Shown piece by piece: positions 1 to 5,943 of a stretch of DNA of 6,474 nucleotides (positions are counted from its first letter, which is position 1; each line of letters opens with the position of its first letter). The position numbers and the translations under genes were made by a program. The stretch is from Pseudomonadota bacterium. GTDB lineage: Bacteria > Pseudomonadota > Gammaproteobacteria > Burkholderiales > Methylophilaceae. The stretch covers positions 1 to 6,474 of the forward strand of contig JAKPIR010000035.1 in the NCBI GenBank assembly GCA_029549705.1, in the 5' to 3' direction. The notes below the pieces were generated by a model. It made no database searches. It was not told the DNA's origin and saw nothing but the letters and a program-made list of their open reading frames with translations.

Positions 1-90
1 AATCCTGTTCCTGAACCAGAAACGTATGCAATGCTGTTAGCTGGTTTGTTACTCATCGGTTTTTCTGTACGACGTAAGCATCAAATCTAG
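1..90 (+). CDS. PEP-CTERM sorting-domain protein, C-terminal end only
   Basis: Frame 1 is open from the window edge to a TAG stop and encodes the last 29 residues of a protein. The tail has the three parts of a PEP-CTERM signal in order: a VPEPE motif (residues 3-7 of the visible part), a hydrophobic segment (AMLLAGLLLIGF), and a short basic end (RRKH). PEP-CTERM tails are known to be recognised and cleaved by an exosortase (EpsH/XrtA family) in Gram-negative bacteria that make exopolysaccharide, so the protein is probably exported and released or anchored at the envelope. The functional domain lies outside the window, so its role cannot be stated. It converges with the leftward permease gene at 223-1467. 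No T-rich terminator follows it on its own strand; the nearby hairpin at 141-179 fits the opposite strand better. Confidence 0.85.
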   Translation, partial: NPVPEPETYAMLLAGLLLIGFSVRRKHQI

Positions 91-130
91 TTTCATCAGC
101 TATATTTTAATTTAGCCTAATTTCTATCGA

Positions 131-179
131 GAAAAAATAAATGCCCTGCAAGCCTTGTAAATAAAGGCTCTCAGGGCAT
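131..179 (-). terminator. Rho-independent terminator of the MFS permease gene
   Basis: The hairpin has an 8-base outer stem (141-148 with 172-179, ATGCCCTG/CAGGGCAT), a 2x2 internal loop, a 6-base inner stem (151-156 with 164-169, AGCCTT/AAGGCT) and a 7-base loop. Read on the - strand it is followed by a T-rich run (TTATTTTTTC, 140-131), the expected layout for termination of leftward transcription. It sits 44 bases past the permease stop codon. On the + strand no T run follows, so it should stop rightward transcription from the PEP-CTERM gene poorly. Confidence 0.85.
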
Positions 180-222
180 CGCAAAAGGTAGCGTGCCATA
201 CCTGCTCGTTGATAAGCGTAAT

Positions 223-1467
223 TTAATGGAGTTGATGCAACTCTAAGTCGCGTAATTTAGGCGCTAGTTTTGCCGTGACCCCTACCACGCCTAATGTCAT
301 GAGTCCGCCAAAAATAACTGAAGGAACGAGCCCCATCAGTTTTGCAGCAAGGCCTGATTCAAACGCGCCAAGTTCATTGGATGAGCCAATAAAGATGCCG
401 TTAATAGCCGACACCCGCCCACGCATGGTGTCAGGTGTGGCAAGTTGCATGATGGTTTGCCGCATTACTACTGAAACACCGTCAAAGATGCCGGAGATGA
501 GTAGCATGAGACCCGCAAGCCAGATGCTGGTGCTAAGGCCAAAGCCGATAATGCTCACACCAAAACCAGCGACTGAGGCCAAAAGCCAGCGCCCTGCATG
601 TAAATTGATAGGGTGCCTCGCCAGCCATAATCCAGTGAATATCGCGCCAAACGCAGGTGCTGCTCGCAAAATACCTAGCCCCTCAGGGCCAAGTTTGTAG
701 ATATCTTGAATAAACGCCGGCAACAGCGCGACAGCGCCACCAAATAACACTGCGAACATATCAAGTGCAAGTGCGCCGAAAATAATTTGGTGGTTAAAAA
801 CAAATCGAAGCCCTTCCGCAATGCTTTTCAATACCTCAGTGCTTGCTTCTGGTTCAGGTTCGCTCAATTTAATAGACCAAATGGCCACCATGGCAACTGC
901 ACAAAGTGCTATTGCAAACGTATAGGCTACAGTTTTGCCGGCAAAGCCGACCAAGATACCGCCAAGCGCCGGGCCTATCACTAAACCAATTTGAAACACT
1001 GAACTACCAATGCCAGCCGCACGTGCAAACTGCTCTCTTGGCAAAATAAGCGCAAATAACGCGTTGTAACTGGGTGAAATAAATGCCCGGGCGACTCCTG
1101 TAAATGCAAACGCAATATAAATCCAAAGCGTGGTGCTGGTGATATTTTTTCCCAACCAACCAGCGGAGATTGCGGACAGCGCTACCGCACCCAGTCCAAG
1201 TAAAAACGCGGCAAGCATGCCAAAGAATCGACGTGAGCAATGGTGATCAACCGCGTGGCCTGCAAAAAGTGCCGTAGCAAAATAGGGAACCACCTCGACC
1301 AACCCAATTAAGCCGAGAGAAAGTGTATCGTGCGTAATTTCATAAATATGCCAGCCGACGGTCACTGCCATCATTTGGTAGGCAAGTACAATAAATACAC
1401 GGTAGGTGAGTAATTTTAGAAAAGCGTGCTGGTGAACGGTAAGTATCGGATGTGTTAAGTAGCGCAT
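223..1467 (-). CDS. MFS efflux transporter, EntS-like (MFS_3 family)
   Basis: The 414-residue protein is a polytopic inner-membrane carrier of the major facilitator superfamily, with the usual length and about 12 hydrophobic segments. The loop after segment 2 carries a motif-A-like signature (GHAVDHHCSRR, residues 70-80). The second half has RGRVSAINGIFIG (349-361), followed by SNELGAFESG (363-372), a pattern typical of the enterobactin-exporter-like MFS_3 group. These proteins usually export small molecules by proton antiport. The substrate cannot be read from sequence, and no siderophore genes are near, so an EntS role should not be assumed. The start is the first ATG after an in-frame stop. 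No Shine-Dalgarno sequence precedes it; instead a TATAAT lies 6 bases upstream, which suggests a leaderless message. The gene is transcribed alone, 208 bases beyond the glycosylase gene, and ends at a strong terminator. Confidence 0.88.
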   Translation of the reverse strand: MRYLTHPILTVHQHAFLKLLTYRVFIVLAYQMMAVTVGWHIYEITHDTLSLGLIGLVEVVPYFATALFAGHAVDHHCSRRFFGMLAAFLLGLGAVALSAISAGWLGKNITSTTLWIYIAFAFTGVARAFISPSYNALFALILPREQFARAAGIGSSVFQIGLVIGPALGGILVGFAGKTVAYTFAIALCAVAMVAIWSIKLSEPEPEASTEVLKSIAEGLRFVFNHQIIFGALALDMFAVLFGGAVALLPAFIQDIYKLGPEGLGILRAAPAFGAIFTGLWLARHPINLHAGRWLLASVAGFGVSIIGFGLSTSIWLAGLMLLISGIFDGVSVVMRQTIMQLATPDTMRGRVSAINGIFIGSSNELGAFESGLAAKLMGLVPSVIFGGLMTLGVVGVTAKLAPKLRDLELHQLH

Positions 1468-1473
1468 GCAGGC

Positions 1474-1479
1474 ATTATA
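1474..1479 (-). promoter_or_regulatory. Possible -10 box for the MFS permease gene
   Basis: On the - strand a perfect TATAAT ends 6 bases before the permease ATG at 1467. If used, transcription would start at or within a base or two of the A of the ATG, giving a leaderless mRNA, which agrees with the missing Shine-Dalgarno sequence. No convincing -35 hexamer lies 16-18 bases upstream, and the region is AT-rich, so a chance match is possible. Confidence 0.35.
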
Positions 1480-1582
1480 AAATTAAACTTTATTCATCGG
1501 GCTGAATACGCTTCAATAAACTTCAGAACACCGCAAAATTACGCGTAGAATACGCCGGTTAGTGCTGAGAATAAAGTAGTAA

Positions 1583-1599
1583 GCAAGCTTGATGCTTGC
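1583..1599 (-). terminator. Weak hairpin that may end the trpE-glycosylase transcript
   Basis: GCAAGC (1583-1588) and GCTTGC (1594-1599) can form a 6-base stem with a 5-base loop, extendable by one G-U pair. On the - strand it is followed by an imperfect T-rich stretch (TTACTACTTTAT). It lies about 77 bases past the glycosylase stop. The stem is short and the tail interrupted, so this is only a candidate. Nothing else in the 1468-1675 spacer resembles a terminator or a gene. Confidence 0.3.
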
Positions 1600-1675
1600 C
1601 GATGAGTCGTCTTTGACCTAGTGAGACGCTGCTGAAATAGATTGGGCGCACTAACCCGTTACAATTTAAGTTTGC

Positions 1676-2308
1676 TTACCATTCACGCGGCACGCGCCAT
1701 AAATACCAACTTGCCACCGTGCGGTGCGGGCTCCAAGCCATGCTTATCTGCGCCAGGATTTTACGACTGGGTGCAGATTCTAGTTTTTTAAGTCTTTTGT
1801 AACCTTGTGCAATGCCAAAATCATCTGCTGGTAAAATATCCATGCGCCCCAGTGTGAACATGAGCATCATTTCAACTGTCCATCGGCCAATGCCTTTTAG
1901 TTGAGTTAGGCGTTCTATCAGCGCTTCATCCGTCATGCAATTGGCTTCTGGTCTGCTCGGGACTAGGCCGTTGATTGTGCCTTCCGCAATTAATTTGATA
2001 GTTTCTATTTTTCTGCCAGAAAAGCCGCAATGGCGCAGCTCGTCAAAAGTGCTTTCAATGAACATCTGTGCGGTAGGAAAGCTATTTTGCGCACTTAGGT
2101 TAAAATGCCCCATTAGTTTAGCTAAAATGGCATCTCCGGCTTTGGCAGTTAACTGCTGATAAGCGACTGCGCGGACCAAAGCCTCAAAGGGCTCTCGCTG
2201 CTCTTTCGGTTCAAAATTACAAGGGCCAACCGTGGCAATCAGCTTGGCCCAATCTTCATCTAAGTGACTTAAATACGCGATTGCTTGCTGGTGTTGTGCA
2301 TCCATCAT
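1676..2308 (-). CDS. DNA-3-methyladenine glycosylase, AlkA-type (HhH-GPD superfamily)
   Basis: The 210-residue protein is a base-excision-repair glycosylase of the HhH-GPD fold, which cuts the N-glycosidic bond of alkylated purines such as 3-methyladenine. The helix-hairpin-helix is visible as LKGIGRWTVEMML (137-149). It is followed by LPADDFGI (159-166), where the second Asp, D163, aligns with the catalytic Asp238 of E. coli AlkA. The C-terminal WSPHRTVASWYLWR is typical of the family, and there are no Fe-S cluster cysteines as in Nth or MutY. It is shorter than E. coli AlkA (282 residues) because the N-terminal domain is missing, as in the compact Mag1-like forms. Two tandem ATGs start the gene (2308 and 2305). 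It lies 22 bases after the trpE stop with no clear Shine-Dalgarno site, so it is probably cotranscribed with trpE and perhaps translationally coupled. Confidence 0.9.
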   Translation of the reverse strand: MMDAQHQQAIAYLSHLDEDWAKLIATVGPCNFEPKEQREPFEALVRAVAYQQLTAKAGDAILAKLMGHFNLSAQNSFPTAQMFIESTFDELRHCGFSGRKIETIKLIAEGTINGLVPSRPEANCMTDEALIERLTQLKGIGRWTVEMMLMFTLGRMDILPADDFGIAQGYKRLKKLESAPSRKILAQISMAWSPHRTVASWYLWRVPREW

Positions 2309-2330
2309 GCGTAAAGATAATGTTTTTGGT

Positions 2331-3815
2331 TTAAGAGGCGCTGTCTAAACCAGCTTGTACTATTTCTGCAGCTCTTAATACCGCTTTTGCCTTATTTTGC
2401 GTTTCAATCCACTCACTTTGAGGGACTGAATCGGCCACAATACCTGCACCCGCTTGCACATACAGCATCTTGTCTTTAATCACACCTGTACGAATTGCAA
2501 TCGCAACATCCATGTCACCATTAAAACCTAAATATCCCACTGCCCCCGCATAAATGCCCCGTTTGCTGGGTTCCAATTCGTCGATTATTTCCATTGCACG
2601 TACTTTTGGCGCGCCAGAAACGGTACCTGCAGGAAAAGTCGCTTTAAGCACATCAATGGCGTCCATGTTAGGCTTAAGTTTACCTTCAACATTGCTCACA
2701 ATGTGCATCACATGCGAGTAGCGCTCAATCATCATATTATCGGTCACTTTTACAGACCCCGTCTGCGCGACCCGGCCAACGTCATTGCGCCCCAAGTCCA
2801 TTAACTGAACATGTTCGGCACGTTCTTTAGGGTCAGCCAGCAACTCTTCAGCAAGCGCTAAATCCTGTTCGCGCGTCTTTCCGCGCGGGCGTGTGCCAGC
2901 AATTGGGCGTGAAGTGACCGTGCCGTTTTCGAGTCTCACCAAAATTTCGGGTGAAGCACCCACCACATGGTGATCACCCATGTCGTAATAGAACATATAA
3001 GGTGAGGGGTTTAAGCTACGTAATGCACGATAAAGCGATAATGGAGACTCAGCAAAAGGTTGAGACATGCGTTGTGAAAGCACTACTTGCATGATGTCGC
3101 CATCTAGTATGTATTGCTGTGCTTTTTTTACGGCACTCTTGAAGTTTTCTTCACCAAACTCAGATGCTGCCTGCGTGGTAGTGCCTGAGTTTGCCTGCGG
3201 AATTGCCACAGATTTTCGCAACTGCGCGACTAATCCTTTTAAGCGTTCGTGGGCTTTTTCATAGGCTTGCGGCTCTGCAGGGTTAGCATACACGATGAAA
3301 TAAAGTTTACCTGATAGATTATCAACAACCGCGATTTCTTCTGAAATCATCAATAATACGTCAGGTACGCCTATCGCATCAGGCTTAGCGGTATTTGCTA
3401 AGCGCTTTTCAATATAGCGGATGGTTTCATAGCCAAAATAACCGGCAAGTCCACCGGTGAAGCGTGGCAAGCCCTCACGTGGCGGCGTTTTAAAGCGTGT
3501 CTGGAATTGTTGAATAAAATCTAGCGGATTCGCGTTATCAACGCTTTCAACCACAACATTATCTTGTAGCACTTGAATTTGACGATTGTGTGCAACGATA
3601 CGCTTCTTTGCTGGCAAGCCAATAATAGAATATCGGCCAAAACGCTCACCACCCTGAACTGATTCCAGCAAGTATGAAAACGGCTGATTAGCAAGTTTTA
3701 GGTAAAGTGAAAGTGGCGTGTCTAAATCTGCAAAGGTTTCTAGCACTAGCGGGATGCGGTTATAGCCTTGTTTTTCTAGCGCATTGAACTCATCTTGATT
3801 GATTGTATTTAACAT
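2331..3815 (-). CDS. trpE: Anthranilate synthase component I
   Basis: TrpE makes anthranilate from chorismate, using ammonia released from glutamine by the TrpG subunit; it is the first committed step of tryptophan synthesis in the cytoplasm. The 494-residue length is normal. The N-terminal domain carries LLES (49-52), the core of the tryptophan feedback site, so the enzyme should be inhibited by tryptophan. The chorismate-binding domain (about 222-485) shows PIAGTRPRG (304-312), ELLADPKERAEH (324-335), MDLGRNDVGRV (339-349), TFPAGTVSGAPKVRAMEI (393-410) and VQAGAGIVADSVPQSEW (453-469). These full-length motifs and the LLES element favour TrpE over PabB. It follows gph across a 210-base leader region and is followed after 22 bases by a DNA glycosylase; no trpG is adjacent. 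A weak AAGAAAG lies rather far (about 12 bases) upstream of the ATG. Confidence 0.96.
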   Translation of the reverse strand: MLNTINQDEFNALEKQGYNRIPLVLETFADLDTPLSLYLKLANQPFSYLLESVQGGERFGRYSIIGLPAKKRIVAHNRQIQVLQDNVVVESVDNANPLDFIQQFQTRFKTPPREGLPRFTGGLAGYFGYETIRYIEKRLANTAKPDAIGVPDVLLMISEEIAVVDNLSGKLYFIVYANPAEPQAYEKAHERLKGLVAQLRKSVAIPQANSGTTTQAASEFGEENFKSAVKKAQQYILDGDIMQVVLSQRMSQPFAESPLSLYRALRSLNPSPYMFYYDMGDHHVVGASPEILVRLENGTVTSRPIAGTRPRGKTREQDLALAEELLADPKERAEHVQLMDLGRNDVGRVAQTGSVKVTDNMMIERYSHVMHIVSNVEGKLKPNMDAIDVLKATFPAGTVSGAPKVRAMEIIDELEPSKRGIYAGAVGYLGFNGDMDVAIAIRTGVIKDKMLYVQAGAGIVADSVPQSEWIETQNKAKAVLRAAEIVQAGLDSAS

Positions 3816-3851
3816 AAACTTTTAAGACTTTCTTATCATTTTGTAATTGAA

Positions 3852-3879
3852 CTAGTCGTGCTCAAAGCATATTGACTAG
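3852..3879 (-). promoter_or_regulatory. Hairpin between the leader frame and trpE (possible attenuator element)
   Basis: On the - strand CTAGTC (3879-3874) pairs perfectly with GACTAG (3857-3852). An inner TGCT/AGCA stem (3869-3866 with 3862-3859) closes a 3-base loop. The upstream arm contains the TAG stop codon (3878-3876) of the 34-codon frame, so a ribosome at that stop would block the hairpin. An alternative pairing is possible between GTCGCTC (3922-3916, between the two Trp codons) and GAG-CA-CGAC (3863-3855), a 7-base match with a 2-base bulge that would break the hairpin. No U-tract follows (TTCAATTAC), so this does not look like a classical intrinsic terminator. Pairings were found by eye, without energy calculation. 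Confidence 0.4.
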
Positions 3880-3980
3880 CGCTGATAGCTTGTTGCGAAA
3901 CGCTCACGTTGCCAAGAGCGACGCCAACGCGAAGCAGCGCATTGAAAGTTATCGTAAAAATGATGTTTTGGTGCGTTCAT
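3876..3980 (-). CDS. Putative trp leader peptide (34 residues) upstream of trpE
   Basis: A 34-codon frame runs from ATG at 3980 to TAG at 3876, ending 60 bases before the trpE start. It begins MNAPKHHFYDNF and contains SRWRRSWQRERF (17-28), giving two Trp residues (19 and 23) and six Arg residues in 34. Tryptophan is rare, so two codons 12 bases apart in front of trpE recall leader peptides of attenuated trp operons, whose translation senses charged tRNA-Trp. The stop codon falls in one arm of the hairpin at 3852-3879. A TATAAT lies 8 bases before the ATG and no Shine-Dalgarno site is present, so translation would be leaderless or weak. I do not recognise the peptide as a known family. The alternative is a chance frame: the two Trp codons are not adjacent and the hairpin lacks a U-tract. 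Confidence 0.45.
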   Translation of the reverse strand: MNAPKHHFYDNFQCAASRWRRSWQRERFATSYQR

Positions 3981-3988
3981 ATAAGGGT

Positions 3989-4016
3989 ATTATAAAATTT
4001 GATATCTTGATGCCGC
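3989..4016 (-). promoter_or_regulatory. Candidate promoter for the leader-trpE transcript
   Basis: On the - strand a perfect -10 box TATAAT (3994-3989) is preceded at 16 bases by GCGGCA (4016-4011), which matches three of six positions of TTGACA. Transcription would begin around 3983-3981, directly before the ATG of the 34-codon frame. The position, just after the gph stop at 4026, would give trpE its own promoter, separate from rpe-gph. No terminator was seen between gph and this site, so readthrough from rpe-gph is also possible. Confidence 0.5.
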
Positions 4017-4025
4017 GCGCATCGC

Positions 4026-4694
4026 CTAAGCTAGCAACGTCACTAGTTCTGTTAAGTCTACAATCGTTGCGTCCACCAGCTTATCATCAATGGGCTGACC
4101 CTGGTTATAGCCATAGGGTACGGTCACGATAAAGCAACCCGCAGCATGTGCTGCCGCAATATCTGTTGCCGAATCACCCACGAGCATGGCATCTGTTTCC
4201 ATGACGTTAAATTTTGCACAAATATGATGAAGCTGTATCGGGTTAGGCTTTTTATTGGCCAGCGTGTCGCCAGATACTACGATATCGAAGAAACTGGCTA
4301 AGCCGCTATTATTAAGCAGTGGCAGGGTAAACTTCTCGGGCTTGTTAGTCACGCAGGCCAACTTTAAGCCTTTATTTTCTAGCGCCTGTAGGCCATCTAT
4401 CACGCCATCAAAAGGCTTACTTTCATGGGCGTTGATCGCGTAGTAGTGATAAAACAGCTGCTGGCCCTGTTCAAACAAGGCTGATTCAGGTTCCATGTCA
4501 CGCTTGCCGCACAGGCAGCGTTTGATTAACACCTGCGCTCCCTCGCCAATATAACTTTCAATTTGCTGATAAGGCAATGTTGGCTGGCCTAAGTCGGCCA
4601 ACATTTGATTCGCTGCAGACGCAATCTCTGGCGCAGTGTGTAAGAGTGTGCCGTCAAGATCAAACATGACGGCCTTCACTTTAAATTGAGTCAC
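4026..4694 (-). CDS. gph: Phosphoglycolate phosphatase (HAD superfamily)
   Basis: Gph hydrolyses 2-phosphoglycolate, formed in DNA 3'-end repair and by Rubisco oxygenation, to glycolate. It is a cytoplasmic Mg-dependent HAD hydrolase. From the GTG start chosen here (222 residues), motif I is FDLDGTLL, with nucleophile D12 and acid-base D14. Motif II is the Thr of VTNKP (116), motif III the Lys of NKKPNP (149), and motif IV GDSATD, with D174 and D178. A helical cap domain fills about 25-90. The frame is open upstream to a TTG at 4727, one base from the rpe stop, giving 233 residues. The GTG at 4694 is preferred because family members usually start 6-15 residues before the DLDGTL motif and an AGG lies 4 bases before it, while the TTG has no Shine-Dalgarno site. 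The rpe-gph pairing is conserved in many proteobacteria, so the two are probably cotranscribed. Confidence 0.9.
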   Translation of the reverse strand: MTQFKVKAVMFDLDGTLLHTAPEIASAANQMLADLGQPTLPYQQIESYIGEGAQVLIKRCLCGKRDMEPESALFEQGQQLFYHYYAINAHESKPFDGVIDGLQALENKGLKLACVTNKPEKFTLPLLNNSGLASFFDIVVSGDTLANKKPNPIQLHHICAKFNVMETDAMLVGDSATDIAAAHAAGCFIVTVPYGYNQGQPIDDKLVDATIVDLTELVTLLA

Positions 4695-4728
4695 AGCACC
4701 TAACCCAACAAATAATTGGTTCGACAAA

Positions 4729-5436
4729 TTAGACGGTTGCTAGTGCATCACGTAGCGACTTCACCACCGTGTTATAGCGATTCGGGTCAGTATCTTTACC
4801 TGCACCAAACACTGCTGAACCTGCTACAAACGTATCTGCACCTGCTTTGGCAATGTCAGCAATGTTTTGTGCGTTCACGCCGCCATCCACTTCAAGCCAA
4901 ATTTGACGGCCTGTTTTTTCATAGTAGGCATCAATACGTGCACGAGCTTGTTTGAGCTTATCTAAAGTACTTGGAATAAATTTTTGGCCACCAAAACCCG
5001 GGTTCACAGACATTAATAAAATCATATCGACTTTATCCATTACGTAATCTAAATAGCTTAATGGCGTGGCAGGGTTAAACACCAATCCTGACTTACAGCC
5101 TTGCTCGCGCACTAATGAAAGGCTGCGGTCAATGTGCTCTGAAGCTTCTGGGTGAAAGGTAATAATGTTGGCGCCAGCTTTTGCAAAGTCTGGAATAATG
5201 CGGTCAACAGGTTTTACCATTAAATGCACATCAATCAATGCGCCAACATTTTTTGAAATATCACGAATCGCATCGCATACTAGCGGGCCTATCGTCAGGT
5301 TTGGCACATAATGGTTGTCCATCACGTCAAAATGCACAATATCTGTGCCAGATTTAATCACATCTTCAATTTCTTGACCGAGTTTGGCAAAATTTGCAGA
5401 AAGAATACTAGGGGCAATTCTAAAAGTTTTATCCAT
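4729..5436 (-). CDS. rpe: Ribulose-phosphate 3-epimerase
   Basis: Rpe interconverts D-ribulose 5-phosphate and D-xylulose 5-phosphate in the pentose phosphate pathway; in ribulose-monophosphate or Calvin cycle organisms it also serves acceptor regeneration. The 235-residue TIM barrel has all expected motifs in order: APSILSANF (8-16), HFDVMDNHYVPNLTIGP (35-51), DVHLMV (69-74), FHPE (94-97), NPATP (121-125), MSVNPGFGGQKF (142-153) and EVDGGV (182-187). The metal ligands and catalytic pair are present as H35, D37, H71 and D184. The ATG at 5436 is the natural start, with a GGAA-type site about 9 bases upstream. It heads the leftward rpe-gph block and is divergent from the zinc-ribbon gene, with 160 bases between start codons. 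No strong promoter was recognised there. Confidence 0.96.
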   Translation of the reverse strand: MDKTFRIAPSILSANFAKLGQEIEDVIKSGTDIVHFDVMDNHYVPNLTIGPLVCDAIRDISKNVGALIDVHLMVKPVDRIIPDFAKAGANIITFHPEASEHIDRSLSLVREQGCKSGLVFNPATPLSYLDYVMDKVDMILLMSVNPGFGGQKFIPSTLDKLKQARARIDAYYEKTGRQIWLEVDGGVNAQNIADIAKAGADTFVAGSAVFGAGKDTDPNRYNTVVKSLRDALATV

Positions 5437-5585
5437 GATGGGCGTTCCAGTAAGTTAAAAATAGCATCAAACCATTATTTTAACTTGATTTATCCATTTC
5501 GGGTGACGAAAGCTTAAAGCGTAATTAAAACTTGCAAGCAGAATTAAAAAGGCGTAATTTAGACGTTCAGAATCGGCAGTAATCT

Positions 5586-5590
5586 GGGAG
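5586..5590 (+). promoter_or_regulatory. Shine-Dalgarno site of the zinc-ribbon gene
   Basis: GGGAG lies 6 bases before the ATG at 5597, the best-spaced ribosome-binding site in the window. It supports both the reality of the small gene and its start. The rest of the 5437-5596 divergent spacer is AT-rich, without a clear sigma-70 promoter in either direction. Confidence 0.7.
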
Positions 5591-5596
5591 CACATC

Positions 5597-5815
5597 ATGG
5601 ACAACAAATACGGTTTGGGTAGCACTAAAGTGGCAAAGGAGCACCATGAAAATCACCATAAATCGCCTGTTACGCATGCGTCACACTGTCGATTTTGCGG
5701 CTCTGTAAATTTAGTGCTAAGTTCTACGATGCAGGACCATCGTTGTGCCGATTGCGGCGAATGGCAAGTTGATGTACCGCAAGGTTACTCTACTGGCAGA
5801 AGTAGTGATTTTTAG
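5597..5815 (+). CDS. Small zinc-ribbon protein of unknown function
   Basis: The 72-residue protein has two CxxC knuckles, CRFC (31-34) and CADC (50-53), separated by 15 residues. This is the spacing of a zinc ribbon that would bind one Zn(II) through four cysteines. The N-terminal part (about 1-30) is rich in His and Lys (EHHENHHK, 15-22) and looks disordered; it might add metal-binding capacity, which is inference. The C-terminus is short and ends in polar residues. There is no signal peptide or membrane segment, so it is probably cytoplasmic. A good GGGAG site precedes the ATG. I do not recognise a named family; similar ribbons occur in nucleic-acid-binding proteins and in subunits of larger complexes. 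It sits alone between divergent rpe and co-directional gnd, whose ATG is 185 bases downstream, and no terminator was seen after it. Confidence 0.8.
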   Translation: MDNKYGLGSTKVAKEHHENHHKSPVTHASHCRFCGSVNLVLSSTMQDHRCADCGEWQVDVPQGYSTGRSSDF

Positions 5816-5862
5816 CACAACCTGAAGATTGTTAGGCGTGCATCTAAAGGTTTTGCCATCAC

Positions 5863-5895
5863 TTTTTTATTCAAAAAATCAGAAAAATTCAAAAA
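5863..5895. other. Spaced A/T tracts upstream of gnd
   Basis: Four homopolymer tracts lie at roughly helical spacing: T6 (5863-5868), A6 (5873-5878), A5 (5883-5887) and A5 (5891-5895), with centres about 8-10 bases apart. The last three include a 9-base direct repeat ATTCAAAAA (5869-5877 and 5887-5895). Phased tracts like these usually bend DNA, and AT-rich stretches upstream of a promoter can act as UP elements. The tracts fall about 50-80 bases upstream of the TATAAT at 5944. The T run at 5863 is not preceded by a good stem, so it is not called a terminator. Confidence 0.4.
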
Positions 5896-5943
5896 TTCCG
5901 CCTAATTGGCACAAGTTTTAACAAACAGTGCCGTTAAAAGTTC

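Noticed and set aside
275..700. A 141-codon + strand open frame inside the permease gene
   Set aside because: It is antisense to a clear MFS protein, has low-complexity Pro/Ser-rich composition and no ribosome-binding site or family motif. The other antisense frames in trpE, gph, rpe and gnd were dropped for the same reason.
1608..1628. CGTCT/AGACG inverted repeat in the 1468-1675 spacer
   Set aside because: The 5-base stem with an 11-base loop and no T run is expected by chance.
3822..3837. A five-codon ATG frame between the hairpin and trpE on the - strand
   Set aside because: It is too short to judge and has no ribosome-binding site or Trp codon.
3872..4132. An 86-codon + strand frame across the gph-trpE gap
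   Set aside because: It overlaps the gph 3' end antisense, has no recognisable motifs, and its codons are better explained by gph and the leader region on the other strand.
5841..5868. T6 run after the zinc-ribbon gene as a terminator
   Set aside because: No stem of useful length ends next to the T run; only a GG/CC pairing around TTTTG is possible.
5906..5920. TTGGCAC resembling the -24 element of a sigma-54 promoter upstream of gnd
   Set aside because: The matching -12 GC is absent at the required spacing (the bases there are AA), and a perfect sigma-70 -10 box lies further downstream.
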